From WHSW01 sp963821345 (GTDB taxonomy: Bacteria; Actinomycetota; Thermoleophilia; Solirubrobacterales; 70-9): a DNA stretch of 64,000 nucleotides. A program made the position numbers and the translations under genes. The stretch spans positions 434,001 through 498,000 of the forward strand of contig CAWGDM010000003.1 in the NCBI GenBank assembly GCA_963821345.1, written 5' to 3'. Of the stretch, positions 48,054 through 56,710 are shown one piece after another (within the stretch, counting starts at the first letter, position 1; the number at the start of each line of letters is the position of its first letter). The notes below the pieces were generated by a model, which saw only the letters and a program-made list of their open reading frames with translations, was not told the origin of the DNA and did not search any database.

Positions 48054-49200
48054 GCTGCGCGCGATGCGTTGCCGGGCAGGGATCGTGATCGCGTTCGTGG
48101 CTGCGCTTGGCTGTCTAGCGGCGCCGTCCGCGTTCGCGGCCCCGGACACCACCACGTGGCTCTGCAAGCCCGGGATCGCGGACAACCCCTGCAAGCCGGG
48201 GTTCGACACCACCCGAATCTCGCCGACCGGCGAGGTGCTCGGCGTCGACTCGGTGAACCGGGACCTGAAGCCGAAGGTCGACTGCTTCTACGTCTATCCA
48301 ACCGTCTCCGACGACCAGACGCCGAACTCCGACCTGACGATCGACCCGGAGGAACGGTCGATCGCCCTTTATCAGGCGGCGCGCTTCGCGCTCCACTGCC
48401 GGATGTTCGCGCCGATGTACCGCCAGATCACCCTGCAGTCGCTGTTCAGCGGCCAGGAGCTCACCACCGAGCAGCTCGAACTCGGCTACAACGACGTGGT
48501 CGCGGCCTGGAAGACCTACCTGAAGAAGTACAACGACGGCCGCGGCGTGGTCCTGATCGGCCACTCGCAGGGGACCTACGTGCTTCGCCAGCTGATCAGC
48601 GAGCAGGTCGACAACAAGCCGGGCGTGCGCAAGCGCCTGGTCTCGGCGGTCCTGCTGGGAGGCAACGTGGTCGTCCCCGAGGGCGGCAAGGTCGGCGGCG
48701 ACTTCAAGCACGTCCCGGGCTGCATCAAGCCGAAGCAGACCGGCTGCGCGTTCGCCTTCTCGACCTTCAACGCGCCGGTCCCCAGCGACTCCCGCTTCGG
48801 CCGCCCGGGCAACGTGGTCACCCCCGGCGTCCCGGGCGAGGGCGACGTGCTGTGCACGAACCCGGCGGCGCTCGGCGGCGGGTCGGCGCTGCTGACCAGC
48901 GTCTACCCGGCGGCGCCGTTCGCGCCCGGGACGACGATCGGGCTCGCCACCCAGCTGGTCGGGATCCCGCAACCCGCGGTGAGCACGCCCTGGATCTCCG
49001 CGCAGGGCTACACCGGCGAGTGCTCCTCGGCCGACGACGCCGACGTGCTCCAGATCAGCCCGGTCGCCGGCGCCCCCGTGCTGCACCCGGTACCCGACGC
49101 GACCTGGGGCCTGCATCTGGTCGACGCGAACATCGCGCTCGGCAACCTCACCGACGACGTCGCCCGCCAGGTCAAGGCGTACCTGAAGCAGCAGGGCTAG
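48040..49200 (+). CDS. Secreted DUF3089 alpha/beta-hydrolase
   Basis: 386 residues. Signal peptide GIVIAFVAALGCLAAPSAFA, mature start APDTTTWLCKPG. The DUF3089 blocks DCFYVYPTVSDDQTPNSDLT, MYRQITLQSLF and the nucleophile elbow VVLIGHSQGTYVL (Ser), plus a C-terminal GLHLVDANIALGNL with the likely His. Members resemble lipases or thioesterases. The start may instead be ATG 48064, as 48040 overlaps the cupin gene. Confidence 0.88.
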   Translation: MARYKLRAMRCRAGIVIAFVAALGCLAAPSAFAAPDTTTWLCKPGIADNPCKPGFDTTRISPTGEVLGVDSVNRDLKPKVDCFYVYPTVSDDQTPNSDLTIDPEERSIALYQAARFALHCRMFAPMYRQITLQSLFSGQELTTEQLELGYNDVVAAWKTYLKKYNDGRGVVLIGHSQGTYVLRQLISEQVDNKPGVRKRLVSAVLLGGNVVVPEGGKVGGDFKHVPGCIKPKQTGCAFAFSTFNAPVPSDSRFGRPGNVVTPGVPGEGDVLCTNPAALGGGSALLTSVYPAAPFAPGTTIGLATQLVGIPQPAVSTPWISAQGYTGECSSADDADVLQISPVAGAPVLHPVPDATWGLHLVDANIALGNLTDDVARQVKAYLKQQG

Positions 49201-50954
49201 TCGACGCGGCCGACCAGCGCCGAGAGCGGCCGCAGGGCGAGCAGCAACAGAGCCCAGACGAACAGGACCGGCGCCAGTAACACGGGAATCAGGGCGCCGA
49301 CCAGCCAGTCGATCGGAACCCGTGCCCAGCCGCGCGTCCCGGTCGCCATGTAGGCGGCGAGGATCACGGCCGGGATCGTGAACGCGGCGACCGCGGTCCA
49401 CACCGGCTGGTCGTCGCCGAGCCAGCCGAACAGCGAGTCGCGTTCGATCACCGCGACCGCGATCAGGGCCGCGACGATCAGAACGACGGCCGCCCGGATC
49501 ACCCGGGACGAGGTCAGCGCGTAGGAGGCGAGCCGGAAGAAGCTGCGGCGCCCGGAGCGCAGCACGCCGAGGAAGTGTGCTCCCGGATTGGCAAGCGAGG
49601 CGACGACCGGGCTGAACCACCAGCGCCCGGGATCGACCGGGGCCTCGGGGTCCTCGCACAGCGCCTCGAGCCCGACCCCGCGGAGCGCGTGGGCGCTCAT
49701 CAGGTAGGCGTCCGCCGAGAGCGAGAACGCCTCGGTGTCGTTGAAGAAGTCGAGGTCGGTGCGGACCCGGGCCAGCGCCTTCTGGGTCACGGGGTCGACG
49801 CCGAACTCCGTGCAGTGGACGGCGTCCTCGCGCTCGGGGATCGCCTCGGCCAGCGGCTCGCCCGGAGCGAGCACCTTGCCGGTCAGCCCCTTGCGCAGGT
49901 GCACCAGCGCGTACGGGCGCCCGCGGGCGGCGACGTGGGTCATCTGCTCGTCGCGGATCCGGTCGGCCTGGATGCTCATCGCCCTGGTCATCACCCCGGG
50001 CACCCGGCCCGACGGCTTCTCCTCGTCGGGCAGCTGCACCGAGGCGTCGCTGACGATCAGGTGGGTGCATTCCTCGTCGAACAGGCCCTGGACGCCCTGG
50101 TTGTCCTGGACGCCGCCGTCGACGAGCTGGACCGTGATCCCGTCGTAGAGGTTGGAGATCGTCAGCGGATGGAACAGCCCCGGGACGCAGGCCGAGGCGG
50201 CGACCGCCATCGCCAGCGGGAAGTCGCGGTGGTGGCCGGCGACCAGCGGCTTGCCCTCGCGGGGCTCGAAGTAGCCCTGCTCGAGGCGGATGTTCTTGTC
50301 CGCGTCCTCGACCACCTCGCGGACACGGCGGTCACCCGACAGCGGCTCGCCCATCCGCACCGCCTCGAAGCGCCAATCGTGGCCGGAGTTGAGCGCGGTC
50401 GCGTTCAGCAGCAGGATCGGCACCTTCGCCCGTCGCCCGCCGTTGCAGAGGTCGGGCTTGAAGCCCGCCTGCTCGCCCGCCGGCTCGATCAGCAGCTCGC
50501 GCAGCTCGACCTGGGTCGGCGCCCCCCAGCGCGTCTTCGGCCGCTCGCCCTCCCAGGCGGGGTTGTAGAGGCGGAGGTCGTAGAGGTCGCCGATCCGGTC
50601 CGAGCGCGAATAGCGGCGCGAGGCCATGGCGAGGTTCTTGAACGGATTGAGGAAGATCGTCCCGCGGACGTTCGTGCGCACCATCGACCGCATCCGGCGG
50701 GCGACGTCGGCGACCAGCTCGCGGTAGTCGTCGTCGGTGATCTCGGCGTCCGGGCGGCCCTCGAGCAGCCACTTGAGCCGCAGGTAGTAGGCGGCGCCGA
50801 CGATCGAGCCGCCGGAGACGGTCGAGATCACCTCGACCTGGCGCAACAGGCCCAGCTCCGCCATCCTCGCCAGCACCCCGAGGTGAAAGAAGGCGGCCCG
50901 GAATCCGCCCCCCGACAGCGCCAGGCCGAGCTTCGGCTGCGAACCGGCCTCCAT
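49197..50954 (-). CDS. Patatin-like phospholipase with C-terminal membrane helices
   Basis: 585 residues. Patatin core: oxyanion loop LALSGGGFRAAFFHLGVL, nucleophile STVSGGSIVGA, catalytic Asp in QLVDGGVQDNQG. From ~480 on there are about three hydrophobic segments (VIRAAVVLIVAALIAVAVIE, AFTIPAVILAAYMATG, LLAPVLFVWALLLLAL), so it is membrane-attached. It probably hydrolyses phospholipids at the inner face. ATG 50954 is eight bases after TAGGCT. Confidence 0.9.
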   Translation of the reverse strand: MEAGSQPKLGLALSGGGFRAAFFHLGVLARMAELGLLRQVEVISTVSGGSIVGAAYYLRLKWLLEGRPDAEITDDDYRELVADVARRMRSMVRTNVRGTIFLNPFKNLAMASRRYSRSDRIGDLYDLRLYNPAWEGERPKTRWGAPTQVELRELLIEPAGEQAGFKPDLCNGGRRAKVPILLLNATALNSGHDWRFEAVRMGEPLSGDRRVREVVEDADKNIRLEQGYFEPREGKPLVAGHHRDFPLAMAVAASACVPGLFHPLTISNLYDGITVQLVDGGVQDNQGVQGLFDEECTHLIVSDASVQLPDEEKPSGRVPGVMTRAMSIQADRIRDEQMTHVAARGRPYALVHLRKGLTGKVLAPGEPLAEAIPEREDAVHCTEFGVDPVTQKALARVRTDLDFFNDTEAFSLSADAYLMSAHALRGVGLEALCEDPEAPVDPGRWWFSPVVASLANPGAHFLGVLRSGRRSFFRLASYALTSSRVIRAAVVLIVAALIAVAVIERDSLFGWLGDDQPVWTAVAAFTIPAVILAAYMATGTRGWARVPIDWLVGALIPVLLAPVLFVWALLLLALRPLSALVGRVD

Positions 50955-50962
50955 CGCCGGCG

Positions 50963-50968
50963 AGCCTA
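50963..50968 (-). promoter_or_regulatory. -10-like hexamer TAGGCT, 8 nt before ATG 50954
   Basis: Minus-strand box for the patatin gene, lying at the extreme 3' end of the aminotransferase gene. Confidence 0.45.
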
Positions 50969-52087
50969 CCCCGACGCCGCCGCGGCGGCCGCGGCGTCGA
51001 GCCCGGCCAATCCGCGCCCCAGCTCATCGGTCTCGGGCCAGGCGAAGCCGAGCCGGAACGACGTCCGTGGCTGGCCGAACCAGTGCCCCGGCCCGACGTA
51101 GGTGCCGTGCTCGTCGAGCAGCGACTCGTAGAAGCGGTCGGCGTCGATCGGGTGGTCGGCCCGGATCCGCGGAAAGCAGACGACCCCGGCCTGCGGCTCG
51201 ACCCACTCGAACGCCTGCTGGCCGGCGATCCAGTCGCGGACCAGCGCCAGGTGGCGCTCGACCTTGTTGCGGATCCGGGGCAGGATCCGCGGGCGCTCGC
51301 TCAGCACCTCGAATGCGATCCGCTCGTCGAGGGTGGCGCCGCAGATCAGGATCTGCTCCTTGGCGGCCAGCAGGGTCTCCGACAGCTCCGGGTCGCGGCA
51401 CGCCAGCCAGCCGATCCGTAGCCCCGGCAGGCCGTAGGTCTTCGACATCGACGAGACGCTGATCGCCCGGTCCGAGAGCGACGCGGCGATCGGCAGCGGC
51501 TCGCCGTAGGCGAGTTCGCGGTAGGTCTCGTCGACCAGCAGGGTCGCCTCGCCGTGGGTCTCGATCAGGCCGATCACCTCCTCGAGCGTCGTTCGGTCGA
51601 TCATTGCCCCGGTCGGGTTGTGCGGGTAGGTGAGGCTGAGCAGGCGCGTGTTCGGCGTCAGCGCCGCCTCGAGCCGCTCGAGGTCGAGCGCCCAGCCGTC
51701 GTCGAAGCTGAGCTCGAGCCGCTCCAGATCCGCTCCCAGTGCCAGCGGCGTCTCCAGGTTGGTCGCGTAGTTCGGGCTCGCGACCAGCGCCCGGCCGCGA
51801 TCGCCGAGCAGCGAGGTGGAGACCGCGAACAGGGCGGCGGCGGCGCCGGCGGTGACGATCACGTCGTCGGCCCGCAGCGGCGGGCCGTCCGCGGCGATCA
51901 GCTCGCGGAGCGCCGGCAGGCCGCGGTGGTCGCCGTACTGGAGCAGCAGCTCGCCGACCTCGACCTCGATCCCGTAGTCGGCGAGCCGCATATCGGAGAA
52001 CGAGCTCTCGGAGAGGTTGTTGGCGATCGCGTCGTAGCCGAGCTCCTCGGGCGACTCGATCTCGATCGGCATCCGCCGGTAGCGCAC
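50966..52087 (-). CDS. PLP-dependent class I/II aminotransferase
   Basis: 373 residues. ADDVIVTAGAAAALFAVSTS, SLTYPHNPTGAMI, LLVDETYRELAYG, and the PLP-lysine block SVSSMSKTYGLPGLRIGWLA. Fold type I; amino acid specificity unclear. GTG 52087 is supported by TAGCAT six bases upstream over the ATG at 52072. The C-terminus ends in an Ala run. Confidence 0.93.
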   Translation of the reverse strand: MRYRRMPIEIESPEELGYDAIANNLSESSFSDMRLADYGIEVEVGELLLQYGDHRGLPALRELIAADGPPLRADDVIVTAGAAAALFAVSTSLLGDRGRALVASPNYATNLETPLALGADLERLELSFDDGWALDLERLEAALTPNTRLLSLTYPHNPTGAMIDRTTLEEVIGLIETHGEATLLVDETYRELAYGEPLPIAASLSDRAISVSSMSKTYGLPGLRIGWLACRDPELSETLLAAKEQILICGATLDERIAFEVLSERPRILPRIRNKVERHLALVRDWIAGQQAFEWVEPQAGVVCFPRIRADHPIDADRFYESLLDEHGTYVGPGHWFGQPRTSFRLGFAWPETDELGRGLAGLDAAAAAAASG

Positions 52088-52093
52088 CGGGCG

Positions 52094-52099
52094 ATGCTA
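52094..52099 (-). promoter_or_regulatory. -10-like hexamer TAGCAT, 6 nt before GTG 52087
   Basis: Decides the start of the aminotransferase gene in favour of the upstream GTG; leaderless spacing. Confidence 0.5.
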
Positions 52100-52157
52100 T
52101 TCAGCCGCGGCACGCGCGGACCGCAACCCGCGCCGACTGCGAGGGTTGACGATCCTG

Positions 52158-54554
52158 ATGCCGACCCCTGCCCGTGGCCTGGCCGCGTCACTGATCGCGT
52201 TTGCAGCGCTGCTCGCCGCGGTGCCCGCCGCCGGCGCGGCCGCGAACGGCAAGCTGAAGGTGAGCTCGCTGTCGAGCGAGCCCGGCATGGTCAGCGGCGG
52301 CGACTCGCTGGTCGCGGTCGACGTCCCCGGTGGCGCCAAGCCCTCGAAGGTCCGGATCCGGCGCAATGGTCGCGACGTCACCGGCCGCTTCGCCGCCTCG
52401 TCCGACAACCCCCGCCGCCTGGTCGGGCTGGTCGACGGCCTCGCCGACGGCGCCAACCGGATCGCGGCCCGGGCGCCGGGCGACGGTCGCGCCGCCGAGC
52501 TGACGCTCTACAACAGCGCGCTCACCGGGCCGCTGTTCTCGGGCCCGCACCAGGCGCCGTTCATCTGCACGACCGAGGCCGGCGGCCTCGGGGCGCCGAC
52601 CGACGCCGACTGCTCGGCCCCGACCCAGGTGGAGTACCGCTACCGCTCGACCAACGGCGGCTTCAAGCCGCTCGCCGACCCGGCGCAGCGGCCCGCCGAC
52701 CTCGCCCAGACGACGACCCGCGACGGCCAGACCGTCGACTACGTCGTCCGGGTCGAGTCCGGGGTGATCAACCGGGCGATCTACCGCTGGGCGGTGCTGG
52801 CGCCGGGTGGGGTCGTCGGCGAGGGCTGGAACCGGCGACTGATCTACAGCTTCGGCGGCGGTTGCGGCGCCGGCTACCAGCAGGGCAGCAGCGGGATCGG
52901 CACGGTGCTCGACGACCGCGAGCTCTCCCAGGGCTACTCGGTGATGTCGTCGAGCCTCACGGTGCTCGGGACCGCGTGCAACGACGTGCTCTCGGCGGAG
53001 ACCGTCTCGATGATCAAGGAGCACGTGATCGAGAGCCTCGGCCGTGGCCCCGCCTGGACGATCGGCGAGGGCGGCTCGGGCGGCTCGGTGCAGGCGCAGA
53101 TGATCGGCCAGAACTACCCGCGGCTGCTCGACGGGCTGCTGCCGGCGGCCAGCTTCCCCGACAATTCGGCGCCCGACTACCCGGACTGCCGGCTGCTCAA
53201 CGCCTACTACGCCAGCCCCAGTGGCGCCGCGCTCAGTGACGCCCAGCGCATCGCGATCAACGGCCTCGCCAACCCGAACGGATGCCTGGCGCTCGGCGCC
53301 GGCGCCGACGTCGTCAACGCGACCGAGGGCTGCGACGAGTCCGTGGTCTCGCCGGCGCTGATCTTCGACCCGGTCACCAACCCGACCGGGGCCCGCTGCA
53401 CGGTCTGGGACAGCATGGTCAACGTCTACGGCCGCGACCCGAACACCGGGTACGCGCGCCGGACGCTCGACAATGTCGGCGTCGAGTACGGGCTCGTGGC
53501 CCTCAACGACGGCACGATCACCCCGGGCGAGTTCCTCGACCTCAACGAGGGGATCGGTGGCTACGACGACAACGGGTTCATCCGCGCCTCGCGGACCGTG
53601 GCCGACGACGGTGCCCTGGCGACCGCGTATTCGACCGGACGCGTCAACCAGGGAGCCGGAGGGATCCCGACCGTGCCGATCATCGATGCCCGCGTCTACG
53701 TCGACGACGAGGTCAACGTCCACCAGTACGTCAACACCTACCGCTTCCGCGCCCGCCTGCTGCGCGCCAACGGCACCTACGCCAACCAGGTCATGTTCCG
53801 CGCCAAGGGCGGGTCCAACACGGGCCCGATGCAGGACACGGCGCTCGACCTGATGGCCCAGTGGCTCGACGCGATCGCCGCCGACGACTCCGGCCGATCG
53901 GCCGCCGAGAAGGTGATCGCCGACAAGCCGGCGGGCGCGGTCGACGCCTGCTGGGCGAACGGCGGCCAGCGGACCAACGGCGCCGCGATCATCGGCGACA
54001 ACAACTTCTGCGAGAACACCTACCCGCCGCACAGCCTGCCGGTCAACCAGGCGGGCAAGCCGCTCGACTCGCTGGCGATGAAGTGCCAGTTGAAGCCGAT
54101 CGACCTCGGCGACTACCCGCCGCTGAACGCCAATCAGCAGAACCGCCTGTCGGCGGCGTTCCCGAACGGCGTCTGCGACTGGTCGAAGGCCGGGGTCAAC
54201 GAGCGGGCGCTGGGGCCGACCTGGCAGTCGTTCGGCCCCGACCACCGGATCAAGGCCCGGACGCGCAAGCTGAGGCTCGAGGTCTCCAATCGCCACCCGC
54301 GCAAGGGGTCGAAGGCGACCCTGACCGCAAGCCTGAAGCCGTGCCCGGCCGGGACCTGGCAGCGGATTGCCTTCGAGCGTCGCGGCAAGCAGGGCTGGAA
54401 GTCGGTCGAAGCGAAGCTCGCGACCGGCGGCGAGTGCAGCGCCAAGGCGAAGCTGCGCGTCCGCAAGCCGATCGAGGTCCGGCTGAGCTCGAAGCCCAGC
54501 GACGGCTTCGCCGGCGCCCACTCGAAGCGGATCAGACTCACACCCCGGGGCTGA
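52158..54554 (+). CDS. Large secreted DUF6351 protein (tannase/feruloyl-esterase-like)
   Basis: 798 residues. Signal peptide GLAASLIAFAALLAAVPAAGA. Core hydrolase-like region with LIYSFGGGCGAGYQQG, an AWTIGEGGSGGSVQAQMIGQ nucleophile-type loop (G-E-G-G-S-G-G-S) and PRLLDGLLPAASFPDN. Many cysteines (TACNDV, GCDES, RCTVWD). The C-terminal ~110 residues are a Lys/Arg-rich beta domain (KARTRKLRLEVSNRHPRKGS). The family is annotated DUF6351; an esterase role is a guess. ATG 52158 preferred over TTG 52146. Confidence 0.82.
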   Translation: MPTPARGLAASLIAFAALLAAVPAAGAAANGKLKVSSLSSEPGMVSGGDSLVAVDVPGGAKPSKVRIRRNGRDVTGRFAASSDNPRRLVGLVDGLADGANRIAARAPGDGRAAELTLYNSALTGPLFSGPHQAPFICTTEAGGLGAPTDADCSAPTQVEYRYRSTNGGFKPLADPAQRPADLAQTTTRDGQTVDYVVRVESGVINRAIYRWAVLAPGGVVGEGWNRRLIYSFGGGCGAGYQQGSSGIGTVLDDRELSQGYSVMSSSLTVLGTACNDVLSAETVSMIKEHVIESLGRGPAWTIGEGGSGGSVQAQMIGQNYPRLLDGLLPAASFPDNSAPDYPDCRLLNAYYASPSGAALSDAQRIAINGLANPNGCLALGAGADVVNATEGCDESVVSPALIFDPVTNPTGARCTVWDSMVNVYGRDPNTGYARRTLDNVGVEYGLVALNDGTITPGEFLDLNEGIGGYDDNGFIRASRTVADDGALATAYSTGRVNQGAGGIPTVPIIDARVYVDDEVNVHQYVNTYRFRARLLRANGTYANQVMFRAKGGSNTGPMQDTALDLMAQWLDAIAADDSGRSAAEKVIADKPAGAVDACWANGGQRTNGAAIIGDNNFCENTYPPHSLPVNQAGKPLDSLAMKCQLKPIDLGDYPPLNANQQNRLSAAFPNGVCDWSKAGVNERALGPTWQSFGPDHRIKARTRKLRLEVSNRHPRKGSKATLTASLKPCPAGTWQRIAFERRGKQGWKSVEAKLATGGECSAKAKLRVRKPIEVRLSSKPSDGFAGAHSKRIRLTPRG

Positions 54555-54574
54555 ACGGCGTTAGGGTCGGCTGA

Positions 54575-54596
54575 GCGGGGTTCGAAGAGGCCCCGC
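54575..54596 (+). terminator. Hairpin after the DUF6351 gene
   Basis: GCGGGG/CCCCGC, 6-bp stem with 10-base loop, 20 bases after the stop. Weak terminator candidate, no T tract. Confidence 0.4.
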
Positions 54597-54620
54597 CAAC
54601 CACCCAGAGGAGGAGGCCTC

Positions 54621-55130
54621 ATGCGCACGATCTCGCGACGCGGCGCGGCTGGCGCGCTCGCGCTGGCCGTCGCCGCGACCCTGGCGGTCGCCGCCCCGGC
54701 CGGTGCCACCCACGTCAAGGGACACCAGATTCCGGTCAGCGCCAACAAGTACAAGATGAAGGGTGGCCTGGTCGGTCAATGGAAGGTGACCAAGTTCAAG
54801 GTCGACCGCGTCACGCCGGTCTTCCGCGGCCACGGCCAGGAGACGTTCAAGGGCTGTCTCGACGCCGACCGCGACGGCTCCTGCGCCGGCAACGCGACCG
54901 GCAAGCTGTACTTCAAGTTCCGCTACTGGGCGCGGTTCACGTCGGACGACGAGGTCGTGCTCGGGACCTGCGCCCATCGGGTCGTCGGCGGTACCGACGG
55001 CTTCCTCGGCGCCAACGGGTTCCTGATGATGGTCGACACGCCCGCGGGCAACGCGGCCGGGTTCAGCACCTACTACGAGGGCGACATCGACCTGGCCGGC
55101 AAGCGGGCGCCGAAGGCGCCGCGCTGCTGA
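54621..55130 (+). CDS. Small secreted protein, unknown function
   Basis: 169 residues. Signal peptide AAGALALAVAATLAVAAPAGA, mature start THVKGHQIPV. Beta-rich, with four cysteines (KGCLDADRDGSC, LGTCAHRV, terminal RC) that may pair outside the cell. The DADRDGSC stretch looks like a calcium-binding loop. RBS GAGGAGG before ATG 54621. No recognised family. Confidence 0.75.
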   Translation: MRTISRRGAAGALALAVAATLAVAAPAGATHVKGHQIPVSANKYKMKGGLVGQWKVTKFKVDRVTPVFRGHGQETFKGCLDADRDGSCAGNATGKLYFKFRYWARFTSDDEVVLGTCAHRVVGGTDGFLGANGFLMMVDTPAGNAAGFSTYYEGDIDLAGKRAPKAPRC

Positions 55131-55181
55131 GCCGCACAGCGAAGCGATAGACGAGCGGGCATTCGGCGACAATCTCGCCGG

Positions 55182-55319
55182 ATGCCCGCGATCGTCAAGC
55201 CGAAGCCGGAGTGCCGCCATTGCGGGGCGGTGCTCGCGCATGCGCTCAGCCGCTGCCCGCGCTGCGGCAAGCGCTCGTGGCTCAACCTGTTGCTCGGCAA
55301 TCACGGGCAGCGCTATTAG
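55182..55319 (+). CDS. 45-residue zinc-ribbon protein
   Basis: Encodes 45 residues: PKPECRHCGAVLAHAL then SRCPRCGKRSWLNLLL. Two CxxC pairs make a zinc ribbon. It is followed directly by the NYN-domain gene (ATG right after the stop), so the two are probably translated together. CAATCT lies six bases before the start. It could guide a nucleic-acid enzyme. Confidence 0.72.
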   Translation: MPAIVKPKPECRHCGAVLAHALSRCPRCGKRSWLNLLLGNHGQRY

Positions 55320-55691
55320 ATGACCCGCTACATCGTCGACGGGATGAACGTGATCGGCACCAGGCCGGATGGCTGGTGGCGGGATCGCGACCAGGCGATG
55401 GCGCGGCTGGTCGACCGGCTCGAGCGCTGGTCGGCGCGGACCGGCAACGACGTCACCGTCGTCTTCGAGCGCAAGCCGAACCCGCCGCTGAGCTCGACCG
55501 TGATCGAGGTCGCTCACGCGCCGCGCCCGGGCCCGAACTCGGCCGACAACGAGATCATCCGCATCGTCCGCGCCGACGCGGACCCGGAGTCGATCCGGGT
55601 GATCACCTCCGACCGGATGCTCGAGAACCAGGTGATCGCCGCCGGGGCCTTCACCGAGCCCGCGGCGCCGTTTCGCGACCGGATCGACTGA
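55320..55691 (+). CDS. NYN-domain (YacP-like) RNase-fold protein
   Basis: 123 residues. RYIVDGMNVIGTRPDGW at the start (catalytic Asp), TVVFERKPNPPLSST, ADNEIIRIVRADAD (acidic pair), and VITSDRMLENQV. This is the PIN-related NYN fold of YacP/Rae1-like nucleases that act on RNA. Coupled to the zinc-ribbon gene. Confidence 0.9.
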   Translation: MTRYIVDGMNVIGTRPDGWWRDRDQAMARLVDRLERWSARTGNDVTVVFERKPNPPLSSTVIEVAHAPRPGPNSADNEIIRIVRADADPESIRVITSDRMLENQVIAAGAFTEPAAPFRDRID

Positions 55692-55716
55692 ACCGAGGCG
55701 AGGCGTCGGCGCCCGG

Positions 55717-56298
55717 ATGTCGAACCTCGCTGCGATGGCCTCCCGCGTCTACGTGATCGAGCTCGCCGCCGGCGCCGGGCGCCGGCGCGACCCGCGGATT
55801 CCCTGGGTCTACGTCGGCTCCAGCGCGCGCGATCCCGAGATCCGCTTCCAGCAACACCTGCGCGGATACAAGTCGGCGCGCCTGGTGAAGCGCTTCGCCC
55901 TGCGCCTGCGGCCCGACCTCTACGACGACCTCGAGCCGCTGGCCGGCTCGCGGCGAGCGGTCGAGGCCGAGCTGGCGCGCGCCCGGGAGCTGGCCGGAGC
56001 CGGGTTCGTCGCCCACAGCGACGGCGTCTCTCATGGCGAGCGCGGCGGCGACTGGAGCGAGTGGGGCGACGAGCGCCTGGCCGCCGTCGGCGGGCATGCC
56101 GACGCGGCCGCGGCGCAGCTGCGCGAGTCCGCGTTCACGCCACTCGACCCCGAGCGCTGCGCGCGGTTGCTGCGCGGCGAAACCGGCTTCTGGGTCGCCG
56201 AGTACCTCGATCAGGACGACGCGCCGCCGCCCTACGGGCTGTTCCCACACGTCTCGCAGGGCGCGCTCGAGCGTCGTGTCGCGGCGCTGCGCGATTAG
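55717..56298 (+). CDS. GIY-YIG-like protein
   Basis: 193 residues. The N-terminal ~95 residues hold a GIY-YIG-type pattern: RVYVIEL...PWVYVGSSARDPEIRFQQHLRG, then a conserved Arg/Lys strip (RLVKRFALRLRPDLYDDL) and Glu in RRAVEAELARARELA. The C-terminal half (CARLLRGETGFWVAEYLDQD) is unassigned. Likely nuclease-related. Downstream of the NYN gene by 25 bases. Confidence 0.6.
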   Translation: MSNLAAMASRVYVIELAAGAGRRRDPRIPWVYVGSSARDPEIRFQQHLRGYKSARLVKRFALRLRPDLYDDLEPLAGSRRAVEAELARARELAGAGFVAHSDGVSHGERGGDWSEWGDERLAAVGGHADAAAAQLRESAFTPLDPERCARLLRGETGFWVAEYLDQDDAPPPYGLFPHVSQGALERRVAALRD

Positions 56299-56328
56299 TT
56301 CCGGTCCCGGCCGGGGTCTCTACGAGCG

Positions 56329-56700
56329 ATGGCCATCCAGCGGCGCCAGCCCGTCGTGCATCTGGAACTCCACACCGGCGACCTGACGGCGGCGTGCGCC
56401 TTTTACGGCGGGCTTTGCGGCTGGACCAGCGAGCGGGTTGTCACCGCCGTCGGCAGCTACCGCGCGCTCGACCCGGGTGGCGAGCTCAGCGGCGGGGTGG
56501 TCGAGTGTGCGACCGCGCGGCCGGTGTGGCTTCCGTACGTCGAGGTCGGCGCGATCGAAGCTGCGACCGACCACGCCGTCGCCCTCGGCGCCGCGGTCCT
56601 ACTCGAGCCTCGTGAGGGACCGGCCGGCTGGCGCAGCGTGGTCGCGGCCCCGGCGGGGGGCGAGGTCGCCCTTTGGCAACCGAAGCGCAATCATCTCTAG
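56329..56700 (+). CDS. VOC family protein
   Basis: 123 residues of VOC fold: PVVHLELHTGDLTAACAFYG, YRALDPGGELSGGVVE, and a C-terminal GEVALWQPKRN. Single-domain. Its stop TAG forms part of the TAGGCT box of the sigma factor gene. Confidence 0.85.
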   Translation: MAIQRRQPVVHLELHTGDLTAACAFYGGLCGWTSERVVTAVGSYRALDPGGELSGGVVECATARPVWLPYVEVGAIEAATDHAVALGAAVLLEPREGPAGWRSVVAAPAGGEVALWQPKRNHL

Positions 56701-56703
56701 GCT
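56698..56703 (+). promoter_or_regulatory. -10-like hexamer TAGGCT, 7 nt before GTG 56711
   Basis: Overlaps the VOC stop codon; leaderless spacing for the sigma factor gene. Confidence 0.5.
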
Positions 56704-56710
56704 GACCCTC

